DNA from: HyVt-477 sp965224605
GTDB lineage: Bacteria; Pseudomonadota; Gammaproteobacteria; Thiotrichales; Thiotrichaceae
Reading direction: 5' to 3'
Length of the DNA stretch: 64,000 nucleotides
Assembly (NCBI GenBank): GCA_965224605.1
Contig: CBDCZP010000005.1
Location: 248,001 to 312,000, forward strand
The notes beneath the pieces were generated by a model. It searched no databases. It was not told the DNA's origin and worked only from the letters and a program-made list of their open reading frames with translations. A program made the position numbers and the translations under genes. The first letter of the stretch is position 1, and every line of letters starts with the position of its first letter. Positions 1-8,828 of this stretch are shown piece by piece.

Positions 1-50
1 ATAAAAAACGATATAAAAAAACGAGAATGAGACCATAAACGGCAAGCGTT

Positions 51-830
51 ATGATAACAGTAAACCCCATACCTGCATTCACAGATAATTATATTTGGGC
101 CATTTCAGATGAGCAACAAGCTTACTTTGCAATCGTAGACCCCGGTGATGCAACCCCTGTCATTAATTTCCTGGAGGAAAGGAATGGCGTATTAGTTGCC
201 ATACTCATTACGCACTTTCATGCTGATCATGTCGGTGGAATCAATAAATTACTGAAACGATATCCAGAAACCCCTGTTTATGGACCTTCAAAAGAACGTA
301 TTCCCCATTGTTCGACGTCGTTAGATGATGACGATACGGTAGTCATACCAGAAATTGATACTTCCTTTAAAGTGATGTTTATACCTGGGCATACCGCCGG
401 ACATATCGCTTACTATCAGGAAGGCAGCCTATTTTGCGGTGACACCTTGTTTGCCAATGGCTGTGGCCGAGTCTTCGATGGCACGATGCCTGCTTTATAT
501 CACTCACTGAAAAAGATAATGCAATTGCCACCCAATACACTATCTTATTGCGCCCATGAATATACGTTAGACAATATCGGCTTTGCCATGTGGGTTGAGC
601 CTAACAATCTGGATTTGCTACAACGCCAAGAGCAAACTCATGCTCTTATTGATAAGAACATACCCAGCGTTCCATCAACACTGGATCTAGAACGTAGAAC
701 CAATCCCTTTCTACGCTGTAACGAAGTCAACGTCATCGAGATGGCTGAAAAAATAGCGAAAAAGAGTCTGACTTCTGGCGTGGAAGTTTTTAAGGTACTT
801 CGCACATGGAAAGATACACAGTATGACTGA
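51..830 (+). CDS. gloB: Hydroxyacylglutathione hydrolase (glyoxalase II)
   Basis: Second enzyme of the glyoxalase pathway; hydrolyses S-D-lactoylglutathione to D-lactate and glutathione in the cytoplasm. The 259-aa length is usual for the family. The metallo-beta-lactamase signature THFHADH is visible at residues 54-60 (metal ligands H55, H57, D59, H60), followed by GHTAGH at 113-118 (H114) and the bridging aspartate D131 in CGDTLF. The C-terminal part has the glutathione-binding character of GloB, with an NPFLR motif near residue 218. It stands alone before a palindromic repeat block; glyoxalase I is not in the window. The ATG lacks a clear Shine-Dalgarno. Confidence 0.95.
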   Translation: MITVNPIPAFTDNYIWAISDEQQAYFAIVDPGDATPVINFLEERNGVLVAILITHFHADHVGGINKLLKRYPETPVYGPSKERIPHCSTSLDDDDTVVIPEIDTSFKVMFIPGHTAGHIAYYQEGSLFCGDTLFANGCGRVFDGTMPALYHSLKKIMQLPPNTLSYCAHEYTLDNIGFAMWVEPNNLDLLQRQEQTHALIDKNIPSVPSTLDLERRTNPFLRCNEVNVIEMAEKIAKKSLTSGVEVFKVLRTWKDTQYD

Positions 831-849
831 CTATGGGCACCTGCTAACT

Positions 850-1045
850 CAGGGCTGTTCAATGCTGGCTTTTATCGTACAAGTGGCAACCAATACATGT
901 TTACGGTAGGTCGGATAAGCGATAGCGTCATCCGACAAACAGTTTGAATTCAGCATCTTGTCGGATGGCGTTCCTTATCCGACCTACCTGAAATATAGGT
1001 ATAGTCCTGTTTCGGTGGGCTAGTCAGTAGCATTGAACAGCCCTG
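850..1045. repeat. Nested inverted repeat, MITE-like
   Basis: Two perfect 17-bp arms (CAGGGCTGTTCAATGCT at 850-866 and its reverse complement at 1029-1045) enclose a second perfect 15-bp inverted pair (GGTAGGTCGGATAAG at 905-919, complement at 974-988) and a third (CGTCATCCGACAA near 925, complement near 958). There is no coding potential. The inner sequence resembles enterobacterial REP/BIME-type palindromes in general form. It fills most of the 336-bp gap between gloB and the dehydrogenase gene and could form a long hairpin in RNA. Confidence 0.8.
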
Positions 1046-1166
1046 CCTGCTAACTATCCACTCAAAATAATCTCATCTAAATAGATTAGGCGATTGCATT
1101 AGCTTACTGTTTCTCTAAAATACCCTATTCTATCTATTGATCAATTTTTAAAACTGAGCCCTATTA

Positions 1167-2954
1167 ATGAGTAATCTTATTGAAGTAAAAGTACCCGACA
1201 TCGGTGATTTTGATTCTGTTGAAATTATTGAAATACTTGTCAATGTAGGTGATGAAATTTCTACAGAAGATTCGCTCATCACAGTAGAATCCGACAAGGC
1301 TTCTATGGAAATCCCTAGCGATGCATCGGGTATTGTAAAAGAACTCAAAGTAAGTATGGGCGATAGCATTACTGAAGGCACTGTAATAGTAATGCTTGAA
1401 ACTAACGAATCGGCTAAAACGGATAGCTCCAGCGAAGAGACAGCAGTCACTACCAGCGAAGCATCAGTCGTTGAAAATGTTACTACAAAAACCACCGAGT
1501 CTGCTCAAGCCAGCTCCTTTACTGGCAAAGCAGACAAGCATGCTCAAGTGGTTATTTTAGGCTCTGGCCCAGGTGGTTATACCGCAGCCTTCCGCGCTGC
1601 TGATCTTGGTAAACAAGTCATCCTGATAGAACGCTATGATGTTATTGGTGGCGTTTGTCTTAATGTCGGTTGTATTCCCTCAAAAGCTCTACTGCATACT
1701 GCACAAATCATTAATGAAGCTAAAGATGCTGCTCCCCACGGTGTTACCTTTGGTGAACCAAAAATTGATATTGATACGGTGCGTAGTTATAAAGAAAGCA
1801 CCATTGGCAAGCTAACAGGTGGACTAAAGCAACTCGCTAAACAACGTAAAGTAGAAATCGTTCACGGCTATGGAAAATTCACCTCAGCACACTCCATTGC
1901 AGTAGAGTCAGATGATGGTAACGGTGGTGTCAACACTATAGAAATCAGTTTTGATAACTGTATTATTGCCGCTGGTTCACGAGTGACAAAACTACCCTTT
2001 ATTCCATGGGATGACCCACGAGTTATGGATTCAACAGGTGCACTTGAACTTAAAGAAGTTCCTAAGCGCTTACTGGTTGTTGGTGGCGGTATTATCGGTC
2101 TTGAAATGGCAACGGTTTATGATGCCCTGGGCTCTGATATCACAGTTGTTGAGTTATCACCCAGCCTTATTCCTGGCACAGATAAAGATATTATCCGCCC
2201 GCTAGAAAGACGTATTAAGAAAAAATACGAAAATATTTTTCTTAATACAAAGATTACCGAAATCACTCCTACTGATGCGGGCTTAGTATGTAAGTTTGAA
2301 GGCAAGAAAGCCCCTGAAGAAGATACCTTCGACCGTGTTCTTGTCTCTATCGGACGCACCCCAAATGGTTTAGCTATTGATGCGGATAAAGCAGGTGTTG
2401 AAGTAACTGAATACGGGTTTATTAACACCGATAAACAAATGCGAACCAACGTAGATCATATCTACGCTATTGGCGATATTGCGGGTCAACCTATGCTTGC
2501 CCATAAAGCGACCCATGAAGCTAAAGTTGCCGCAGAGGTTATCGCTGGAGAAAAGTCATTCTTCGATGCTCGTACCATTCCTTCCGTAGCTTATACTGAT
2601 CCTGAAATCGCCACGATGGGTAAATCTGAAGAGCAATGTAAGGCTGAGGGCATTGAATACGAAAAAGGGGCATTCCCTTGGGCTGCTAGTGGTCGCTCAT
2701 TGTCTATAGGGCGCAATGAAGGTTTGACCAAGCTGTTGTTTGATAAGAAGACTGGAAAACTAATTGGTGCATCTATAGTCGGCACTAACGCAGGTGAATT
2801 AATTGCAGAAGCCGTATTAGCATTAGAAATGGGCGCAGATGCTGAAGATATCGGGCTGACTATCCACCCACATCCAACGCTATCAGAAACCTTGAATTTT
2901 GCATCAGAAGTAGCAGAAGGAACCTGCACTGATATTTATGCACCCAAGAAGTAG
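1167..2954 (+). CDS. lpdA: Dihydrolipoyl dehydrogenase (E3) with N-terminal lipoyl domain
   Basis: FAD/NAD disulfide oxidoreductase that reoxidises dihydrolipoyl groups of 2-oxoacid dehydrogenase complexes. At 595 aa it is longer than a plain E3 (about 470) because residues 1-80 form a biotinyl/lipoyl domain with the lipoylation site ESDKAS (K44). A Ser/Thr/Glu-rich linker (81-122) follows, then the E3 core: GSGPGG at 132-137 for FAD, the redox disulfide GGVCLNVGC (C164, C169), a second GGGIIG NAD site and the C-terminal HPHPTLSE active-site motif near 567-574. Lipoyl-E3 fusions are known in proteobacterial pyruvate dehydrogenase operons, but aceE and aceF are not adjacent here, so its partner complex is elsewhere. 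Confidence 0.95.
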   Translation: MSNLIEVKVPDIGDFDSVEIIEILVNVGDEISTEDSLITVESDKASMEIPSDASGIVKELKVSMGDSITEGTVIVMLETNESAKTDSSSEETAVTTSEASVVENVTTKTTESAQASSFTGKADKHAQVVILGSGPGGYTAAFRAADLGKQVILIERYDVIGGVCLNVGCIPSKALLHTAQIINEAKDAAPHGVTFGEPKIDIDTVRSYKESTIGKLTGGLKQLAKQRKVEIVHGYGKFTSAHSIAVESDDGNGGVNTIEISFDNCIIAAGSRVTKLPFIPWDDPRVMDSTGALELKEVPKRLLVVGGGIIGLEMATVYDALGSDITVVELSPSLIPGTDKDIIRPLERRIKKKYENIFLNTKITEITPTDAGLVCKFEGKKAPEEDTFDRVLVSIGRTPNGLAIDADKAGVEVTEYGFINTDKQMRTNVDHIYAIGDIAGQPMLAHKATHEAKVAAEVIAGEKSFFDARTIPSVAYTDPEIATMGKSEEQCKAEGIEYEKGAFPWAASGRSLSIGRNEGLTKLLFDKKTGKLIGASIVGTNAGELIAEAVLALEMGADAEDIGLTIHPHPTLSETLNFASEVAEGTCTDIYAPKK

Positions 2955-3034
2955 TCTTTTGGCAAATACTGATCCTATTTATTCTGTACTGAGATACTAA
3001 CCATCGCAAAGCGGCTATGTGCCAAGAGAAGCGT

Positions 3035-4417
3035 TCAAGGCGAAACATACTGCCGAAATTTTGTAACAAGAGGCTGATACAATCCAACACCCAGCAGAGC
3101 CAGCAAGATAGCGACCACCACTAAGGGTTTGTTATGCCCCCATTCTGCAACGGCATACAACGCGGGGCCGATGGGAAAGTCAAATGTCTGCTGAAATGCC
3201 CAACCCAAAACAAACATCAGACAAAATACAAAGAAAAGATAAGCTTCTATCCAAATAGCGGCGAAAACTGCTTTCAGGCTTACCTCGCCAACATCCATTA
3301 GATATTTCGCTAACTGCTTGCCAAACAGACTATTTAGAATAAATGCGAACAAACCAAGAAAGACATGTAGCAAGGTTGGAATCAAGGTTGTGATAATCAT
3401 AGCTGTCACCATCAACCCCTTCCCGAAAGGGTCTTCTATTGCATCAACAGCATACTGCCTCCAATCAACCTGTGCATACGGATCAAACATGCCGTAAAGG
3501 GCATTAAACCACTCCGTCACCCCCGGAAGTACAATCACTAATGCAATCATAAAGAGTACTGCAAATACCAAATCCACACATATATCTGCCAACACCCAAA
3601 GAGGTGAATCCTCCTCTTCAACAACTTTAAGATAATAACGACTAACTCGCAAAGATAACCAATCGAACAATGCATTAAGTAAAGGAAAAATAACAAGGAA
3701 TATCAAAAAAACTAAAGAAAAGGTATAATTATCAAAGATTACAGCGACAGCGACAGCGACAGCACCTAACCAGTATCCAAGCCCCGCAAATGCCAACAAA
3801 ATTTTCCAATCCTGATTATAAGTAAAAACAACAAGCATGCTTAATAGTGCCATGGTAAGCCGATAGCTAATATCTTGAGCTTTTTGATTAGCGAATAGGT
3901 ACTGGAAAGGCTTCCTGGCCTTAGCATCCAACCAGTCACTAGCAAATATCAAAATGCTAGATAATCCTACCAGCAAGACAGTAACCCAAAAGACGTTTAA
4001 ACGACCTTCCTCAGCTTCAGGGAACACTTCCATGCCTGCAAACTCATGCGCTCCACCAAAAAAGCTATACGCCAGAAAGAAGAGCGCAATGGGGTAAATC
4101 ATGGCAATCGACCAACTTCGTGAAAAAGCTTGCTCTGAGTCGGCATCGCCATAAACAACCTGCAACCTCCTAGAAAACCATTTAACTAATGCCTTGTGCT
4201 TTTCTGTAATCTCCGTTTCCTCAAGCCAAAGAATAAAATGATTACGGTTCGCTTCGGTGCTTGTAATATGGGAATAGATAAATTTGTAGGGAATGACAAA
4301 ACAAGCAATGAGAATTGCGAGAAAAGTTAAAAGTTCACTCAAACCAAGTTTTGCATCAATTCCAAGGAAAATGAGTAGTTCTCGTAATGACTGAATGATG
4401 CTTGCAAAGAATTCCAT
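3035..4417 (-). CDS. Multi-pass inner-membrane protein, unknown function
   Basis: Not recognised. The 460-aa product has roughly nine to ten hydrophobic segments spread along its length and a hydrophilic stretch near residues 50-90. An upstream TTG would add six residues, but ATG at 4417 is chosen because GGGGGG lies five bases before it. An unusual AVAVAVAV stretch in one transmembrane segment is encoded by a short run of 6-bp GCGACA units (plus strand, about 3742-3764). It is transcribed toward lpdA (convergent). No catalytic motif was seen, so no function is proposed. Confidence 0.75.
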   Translation of the reverse strand: MEFFASIIQSLRELLIFLGIDAKLGLSELLTFLAILIACFVIPYKFIYSHITSTEANRNHFILWLEETEITEKHKALVKWFSRRLQVVYGDADSEQAFSRSWSIAMIYPIALFFLAYSFFGGAHEFAGMEVFPEAEEGRLNVFWVTVLLVGLSSILIFASDWLDAKARKPFQYLFANQKAQDISYRLTMALLSMLVVFTYNQDWKILLAFAGLGYWLGAVAVAVAVIFDNYTFSLVFLIFLVIFPLLNALFDWLSLRVSRYYLKVVEEEDSPLWVLADICVDLVFAVLFMIALVIVLPGVTEWFNALYGMFDPYAQVDWRQYAVDAIEDPFGKGLMVTAMIITTLIPTLLHVFLGLFAFILNSLFGKQLAKYLMDVGEVSLKAVFAAIWIEAYLFFVFCLMFVLGWAFQQTFDFPIGPALYAVAEWGHNKPLVVVAILLALLGVGLYQPLVTKFRQYVSP

Positions 4418-4629
4418 ATGCCCCCCTATTGACAATCTGCGGTTATCTTAGCAAATCAGCAGAGATAGTTCATTGATTTCAATACTCATTGCTGATTAGA
4501 GCCTCAATATCAGATATCTGCGTTAAGCAATAGATCAATTCAGCCATTATTATTCGTCATATTTCTAGGAGTTGTGACTGTTCACAGTTGTTTCTGGCTT
4601 GGAATATTTCAGGGCTGTGCTATTTGGAA

Positions 4630-4647
4630 GTGAGCCTTCAGGCTCGC
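4630..4647. repeat. GAGCCTGAAGGCTC-family interspersed palindrome
   Basis: GTGAGCCTTCAGGCTCGC. Related copies lie at 7427, 27805, 36485 and 43361, several sharing flanking sequence (TTCCA or CTCCA after the palindrome on one strand). All five are intergenic. Confidence 0.75.
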
Positions 4648-4883
4648 CTAAGTGTTTGTTATAAATCTCTTTAACGAAGCTAAAGAGACTGTGAAAAGTC
4701 TTCATGGAACTCATTAAAATTCCCTGAACTCAAATCAACTGCTGAGTGAAAAACTTCATCTTGAATTCTGGGGTGAGCATTCCAAAATAGAATTTAGTAC
4801 GAGGAATGTGCGGATGCTTGACCCTTTTACATAACAAACTCAGGATTAATGTGGGTGTTTGTGCGGGGTTTATGCGATTCACC

Positions 4884-4911
4884 GTAGAGACAAGGCATGC
4901 CTTGTCTCTAC
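4884..4911. repeat. 28-bp perfect palindrome (copy 1)
   Basis: Half-site GTAGAGACAAGGCA followed by its exact complement. An identical 28-bp copy lies at 53283-53310. Both lie a short way past the stop codon of a minus-strand gene, so a role as a transcript-end hairpin is possible, but there is no following T-run. Confidence 0.8.
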
Positions 4912-4949
4912 ATTGCGCGAGTTTTTTTAGCTAAACCTAGCTAACCCCC

Positions 4950-5492
4950 TTACCTTAGCGCAGCTTTAAACGCCATACCTAAAACATCATCAATAATAGA
5001 TCCATCGCCATCACCATCTAGTAACGATGTTAGCAGTCCGCCTGAATTAGAGCGTGTCGCACGACCTCCACCGCCGCCTAACATCTTTTTCCCCAATGAA
5101 GCCATTACCATAGAGGCTACAACAGGAAGCATTTTCTTCATCAAAGTACTTCCCAGACCTGTTTTTTTACCCGCGTGTTTAGCAACGTTTCTGCTCACGT
5201 CCTTACTACCGAAGATGTGACCTAAAATGTCATTACCCTCTTTAACGGTCTCTTTTCTTCCCAGTCTTTCAGGTTCATCGAAGTAACGGCTATGTTTACC
5301 AACATTAAGTGCTTCCATTAAATCATCAACACCAATATCTTCTTTTGTTCTGTGCTGTAAACCACGGGTTAGTGATGGCACTAGTGAACCTACAGCCTCT
5401 CTAGCCTTGTCTTCTGGCAAACCAAATTGACGGGCTATCTGTCCAATGATTGCAGAATTATCTCCGCTGGTTAGCATGTCCATAATATTCAT
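4950..5492 (-). CDS. DUF937 family protein
   Basis: 180 aa, cytoplasmic, function unknown. The N-terminal half (about residues 1-80) matches the DUF937 pattern: helical, with an IIGQIARQFGLPEDKAREAV segment followed by LVPSLTRGLQHR. The C-terminal half is glycine-rich (LGGGGGRATRS) and ends in an acidic DGDGDGS patch. A GAGGA Shine-Dalgarno lies upstream of the ATG. It is transcribed divergently from amgK with a 157-bp gap. The family call rests on recollection of the family pattern; no biochemical role can be assigned. Confidence 0.75.
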   Translation of the reverse strand: MNIMDMLTSGDNSAIIGQIARQFGLPEDKAREAVGSLVPSLTRGLQHRTKEDIGVDDLMEALNVGKHSRYFDEPERLGRKETVKEGNDILGHIFGSKDVSRNVAKHAGKKTGLGSTLMKKMLPVVASMVMASLGKKMLGGGGGRATRSNSGGLLTSLLDGDGDGSIIDDVLGMAFKAALR

Positions 5493-5615
5493 ATAACGTG
5501 TCCTCTTTAGAATCTATTTGCTGATAATGTGTAAGTATAGGTAATTATCCAAGCCCGTCACACATCATTTGTAAAAATTATGACAGGAAGGCCTAACTCT
5601 CAGATTATATTGTGC

Positions 5616-5650
5616 TACTTTAACCTTTTTACAAGACGTATAATTTTAGA
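5616..5650 (+). promoter_or_regulatory. Candidate leaderless promoter of amgK
   Basis: A perfect -10 hexamer TATAAT occupies 5639-5644, only five bases before the ATG at 5650 (eight before a second in-frame ATG at 5653). No Shine-Dalgarno precedes either ATG. The -35 region at 17-bp spacing (TACTTT) is poor. If this hexamer is used, the transcript would start at or next to the start codon. Confidence 0.4.
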
Positions 5651-6669
5651 TGATGAACGACTCACGTTTCTTATTGCTACAAGATTGGATTGAAAACACC
5701 TTAAACTGGAACAACGTAGCCATTGAAGTTGCCTCTGCTGATGCGAGCTTTCGGCGTTATTTTCGTATTCATTATAACCGTAAGGGTCAAAATAAAACCT
5801 TCATAGCAATGGATGCTCCGCCAGAAAAAGAAGACACTCGACCTTTTATTGATATTACTAATCGTTTGTTAAAGACGGGAGTTCATGCGCCTGAAATCGT
5901 TGCAGAACAAACTGACTTGGGGTTTTTAATGTTAGAAGATCTAGGCAGTATTCCCTATCAAGACGAGCTAACGAATGAAGCCGCTGACACGCTTTATCAA
6001 GAAGCACTAGAAGCTCTGGTAACCCTACAAAAAGCTGATACAACCGGACTTCCAAAATATGATGCAACATTACTACACGAAGAAATGGCACTCATGCCAG
6101 AGTGGTTTCTTAAGGTACATTTGGGTATAGAACTAAGCGCCTCACAGACTAAAGTTATCGAACAGAGTTTTGCTGATCTGATAAAAGCCATCAAAACTCA
6201 AGCAACCGGCTTTGTACACCGCGATTATCATTCACGAAACCTAATGAAAGTCGCTGAAAACAATCCTGGGATCATTGATTACCAAGATGCGGTGAAGGGC
6301 CCTCTCAGTTATGACGTAGTGTCGTTACTAAGAGATTGCTATATCGTTTGGCCGCAATCGAAAGTTAATGAATGGGCATTAGGTTATAAGTCTATCGCTA
6401 CTGAAGCGGGTCTATTACCAACAACAACAGATACTGATTTTCTCAAACAGTTTGACTTGATGGGCTTGCAACGCCACATCAAAGTACTCGGCATCTTTGC
6501 CCGATTAAACCACCGTGATGGCAAAGCGCACTATCTTGAAGACCTCCCTTTAACACTGAGTTATGTACTTAAGATAGGCAAACATCATCCTGAGACTGCA
6601 CCACTTGTTGAGCTATTTAAAGCGCTAGGGATCGCCCAACAAATAGGCACCGTGGAAATCCCACAGTGA
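5650..6669 (+). CDS. amgK: N-acetylmuramate/N-acetylglucosamine kinase (APH-fold)
   Basis: Anomeric sugar kinase of the MurNAc recycling bypass that regenerates UDP-MurNAc without de novo GlcNAc-enolpyruvate synthesis. The 339-aa product has the aminoglycoside-phosphotransferase fold: HRDYHSRN at residues 190-197 (catalytic D192, N197) and IIDYQD at 208-213 (Mg-binding D210). Assignment as AmgK rather than a generic phosphotransferase comes from the next gene, whose GTG start overlaps this stop (GTGA), giving the amgK-murU pair known from Pseudomonas. Two in-frame ATGs (5650, 5653) are equally possible. Confidence 0.9.
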   Translation: MMNDSRFLLLQDWIENTLNWNNVAIEVASADASFRRYFRIHYNRKGQNKTFIAMDAPPEKEDTRPFIDITNRLLKTGVHAPEIVAEQTDLGFLMLEDLGSIPYQDELTNEAADTLYQEALEALVTLQKADTTGLPKYDATLLHEEMALMPEWFLKVHLGIELSASQTKVIEQSFADLIKAIKTQATGFVHRDYHSRNLMKVAENNPGIIDYQDAVKGPLSYDVVSLLRDCYIVWPQSKVNEWALGYKSIATEAGLLPTTTDTDFLKQFDLMGLQRHIKVLGIFARLNHRDGKAHYLEDLPLTLSYVLKIGKHHPETAPLVELFKALGIAQQIGTVEIPQ

Positions 6670-7346
6670 AAGCTATGATTCTTGCGGCAGGCCATGGAAA
6701 ACGCATGCGACCTTTAACAAACAACCTACCGAAACCTTTATTGGAAGTAGCAGGAAAGCCGCTAATTGTCTGGCATATTGAAAATCTTATACGAGCGGGA
6801 ATCAAAGATGTAACTATCAATATGGGATGGAAAGGTTGGAAGCTCCCAGAAATATTGGGCGATGGTTCAAAGTGGAATATCAACCTTCACTATTCAGATG
6901 AACAAGAAACCGGCCCGTTAGAAACGGCTGGAGGAATTCATCATGCCTTACCTTTGTTAGGTAAAGATCCTTTTATCGTCGTAAATGGTGATATCTGGTG
7001 TGACTTTAACTATTCCAATCTAAACGTACAGGACAATGATCTTGCTCATTTAGTGCTGATTGACAACCCTGACCATAATCCAGATGGCGATTTTCGTTTA
7101 CATCAGAATCGTATCTTTGATACGGGAGGGCCTCGTTTTACTTTTAGTGGGATTGGCTGTTATCGACCTGAGTTGTTCTCAAGCTTAACCGCAGGAAAGG
7201 CAGCACTAGCTCCTTTATTACGTTCAGCTATGCAGAACAGCAAAGTAAGTGGAGAATCCTTTTCTGGGGATTGGCGAGATATAGGGACGCCTGAAAGGCT
7301 ACAAGACTTAAATGAAGTGGTAGCCATAGACAAGGATAGAGGATAG
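6666..7346 (+). CDS. murU: N-acetylmuramate-1-phosphate uridylyltransferase
   Basis: Nucleotidyltransferase that makes UDP-MurNAc from MurNAc-1-phosphate and UTP, the step after AmgK and an anomeric phosphatase. 226 aa. The N-terminal nucleotide-binding motif is LAAGHGKRMRP with NLPKPLL after it (residues 6-26), and the metal-binding aspartate is D109 in VVNGDIW. The start is GTG at 6666, four bases overlapping amgK, so the two are translationally coupled. The paralogous glucose-1-phosphate thymidylyltransferases share these motifs; size and partner gene favour MurU. Confidence 0.9.
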   Translation: MKAMILAAGHGKRMRPLTNNLPKPLLEVAGKPLIVWHIENLIRAGIKDVTINMGWKGWKLPEILGDGSKWNINLHYSDEQETGPLETAGGIHHALPLLGKDPFIVVNGDIWCDFNYSNLNVQDNDLAHLVLIDNPDHNPDGDFRLHQNRIFDTGGPRFTFSGIGCYRPELFSSLTAGKAALAPLLRSAMQNSKVSGESFSGDWRDIGTPERLQDLNEVVAIDKDRG

Positions 7347-7426
7347 CACAGCGACAAGGCTACGAAACCTCATCAGTCTAACCAAAAAACCAAGTACACA
7401 CAAAGTTGAAACTACTAACACCGCAT

Positions 7427-7445
7427 GCGAGCCTTGAAGGCTCAC
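7427..7445. repeat. GAGCCTGAAGGCTC-family interspersed palindrome
   Basis: GCGAGCCTTGAAGGCTCAC lies in the gap between murU and rpsI. Downstream sequence GGACTTTGTCAGACTTTC resembles GGACTTGATCAGAGTTTCC, which follows the copy at 36485, so the repeat unit is longer than the palindrome. Confidence 0.7.
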
Positions 7446-7484
7446 GCCCAAAAAAAGGACTTTGTCAGACTTTCATACCGGACA

Positions 7485-7522
7485 AACAAAAGCCAGCATG
7501 AACATCGTTCATACTGGCTTTC
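7485..7522 (-). terminator. Rho-independent terminator of rplM-rpsI
   Basis: Stem AAAGCCAGCATGAAC / GTTCATACTGGCTTT with a three-base loop. On the minus strand the stem is followed by TTTTGTTTG. It lies about 40 bp beyond the rpsI stop. Confidence 0.8.
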
Positions 7523-7564
7523 AAGTCATTGCAAGTTCAGGCAAGGTCTGAACAACAAGAAAGT

Positions 7565-7957
7565 TTAACGCTTAGAGAACTGAGTAGCACGACGTGCTTT
7601 ATGCAATCCAACTTTCTTACGTTCAACTTTACGAGCATCACGAGTCAGTAAACCTTCTTTCTTAAGGTCGCCTCGTAATGTTTCATCAAACTTCAATAAA
7701 GCTCTAGCAATACCCAAACGAATCGCACCCGCCTGACCACTGTCACCACCACCTTTAACCGTTGCTGTGATATCGAACTTGTCGTTATTATCAGTAACAA
7801 CTAATGGTTGACGAAGAATCATGTGGGCCGTTTCACGACCGAAGTATTCTTCTAGAGTAAGCTTATTGATAACGATTTTGCCGCTACCTTGCTTCATGTA
7901 AACACGTGCTGTCGATGATTTACGACGACCTGTTCCGTAGTATTGTGTGTCTGCCAT
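7565..7957 (-). CDS. rpsI: 30S ribosomal protein S9
   Basis: 130 aa, the normal length of bacterial S9 (uS9). The N-terminus YYGTGRRKSSTARV and the basic C-terminal tail ending ARRATQFSKR, which reaches the P-site tRNA, are both present. It follows rplM by 28 bp on the same strand, the conserved rplM-rpsI operon order. Confidence 0.98.
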   Translation of the reverse strand: MADTQYYGTGRRKSSTARVYMKQGSGKIVINKLTLEEYFGRETAHMILRQPLVVTDNNDKFDITATVKGGGDSGQAGAIRLGIARALLKFDETLRGDLKKEGLLTRDARKVERKKVGLHKARRATQFSKR

Positions 7958-7985
7958 TTTGTTTTACCTAACTTATAGTTCTAGC

Positions 7986-8414
7986 TTACAATTCGAGCAA
8001 CTGGGGTTGCTGAGCTTCATGCTTATGCTCACTACCTGCGTATACTTTTAGTTTTCTGTACATTTCACGCCCTAAAGGACCTTTGGGCAACATCCCTTTT
8101 ACCGCTAACTCAATAACGCGCTCAGGTTTTTTAGCAATCTGCTTTTCAAAACTGATTGATTTCAAGTTACCAATGTAACCAGTGTGTTTATAGTACATTT
8201 TATTTTTAGCTTTATTACCCGTCACACGGATTTTTTCAGCATTGATAATGACTATATAATCACCTGTATCAACATGGGGTGTAAAGATTGGCTTATGCTT
8301 GCCACGAAGACGCAACGCTACTTCACTAGCCAATCTACCTAATGTTTTTCCATCAGCATCAACTAAAAGCCAATCGCGCTTTACTTCTGATGCTTTTGCA
8401 CTGAATGTTCCCAT
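7986..8414 (-). CDS. rplM: 50S ribosomal protein L13
   Basis: Early-assembling large-subunit protein uL13. The ATG at 8414 is chosen (142 aa, MGTFSAKASEVKRDW), matching the family length and preceded by a GGAG Shine-Dalgarno; an open frame extends 22 codons further up but would be non-homologous. Motifs GKTLGRLASEVA and KMYYKHTGYIGN are typical. First gene of the rplM-rpsI operon. Confidence 0.97.
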   Translation of the reverse strand: MGTFSAKASEVKRDWLLVDADGKTLGRLASEVALRLRGKHKPIFTPHVDTGDYIVIINAEKIRVTGNKAKNKMYYKHTGYIGNLKSISFEKQIAKKPERVIELAVKGMLPKGPLGREMYRKLKVYAGSEHKHEAQQPQLLEL

Positions 8415-8828
8415 TTCGAGACTCCACTCATTAAGAATAAGCCTATCTGTATTATTCTGTACTGTGCTTTGCTTCTGCAACTACAGCCTGAACTACAGGA
8501 TAACGCTCATTTCTTTTGTTAATCGTATAAAGGACGGCACATTCTATTGGAATACAATCTTAGACTCAAGCGAATTTCACTATGATTTGTATTTAATTTC
8601 ATGAAGCACAACCTGATCCATTCTTTTTCCTGACCATAAATAGTGAAAGTATCCGACTTGCTCTTTTTAAAGCCAAAAAAAAGCACGATTCCGAAGAACC
8701 GTGCCAAATTACCACCAAAGGAGGATGGAGGAGTATTAATCGGTTACGATTAACATGAGAATATAATAATACTCTAATTTACTAATGTCAACTGTTCCTC
8801 CCTTTATTATTCCTTGATTACCCGAATG
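8415..8828. other. Intergenic region: rplM leader and terminator of the upstream cluster
   Basis: No gene is supported in these 414 bp. It holds the rplM 5' region and the terminator at 8675-8705. A loose inverted pair GAGTATT (8731 area) / AATACTC (8768 area) of unknown meaning lies in between. Confidence 0.6.
8675..8705 (-). terminator. Rho-independent terminator downstream of the M23 peptidase
   Basis: On the minus strand, stem GGCACGGTTC / GAATCGTGC is followed by a run of eight T. It lies about 125 bp past the stop of the M23 peptidase gene and marks the likely transcriptional end of the lpxC-proximal region. Confidence 0.75.

Larger units (their letters stand above)
4418..4949. other. 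Non-coding gap with repeats
   Basis: This 532-bp stretch has no convincing gene. It holds a GAGCC-type palindrome (4630-4647), a partial match near 4675-4695 to the arm of the MITE at 36316-36447 (GCTAAAGAGACTGTG), and a 28-bp perfect palindrome (4884-4911) just downstream of the DUF937 gene. Confidence 0.6.

Noticed and set aside
8415..8480. Extended N-terminus of L13
   Set aside because: L13 is 142 aa throughout bacteria and the 8414 ATG has GGAG at the proper distance.
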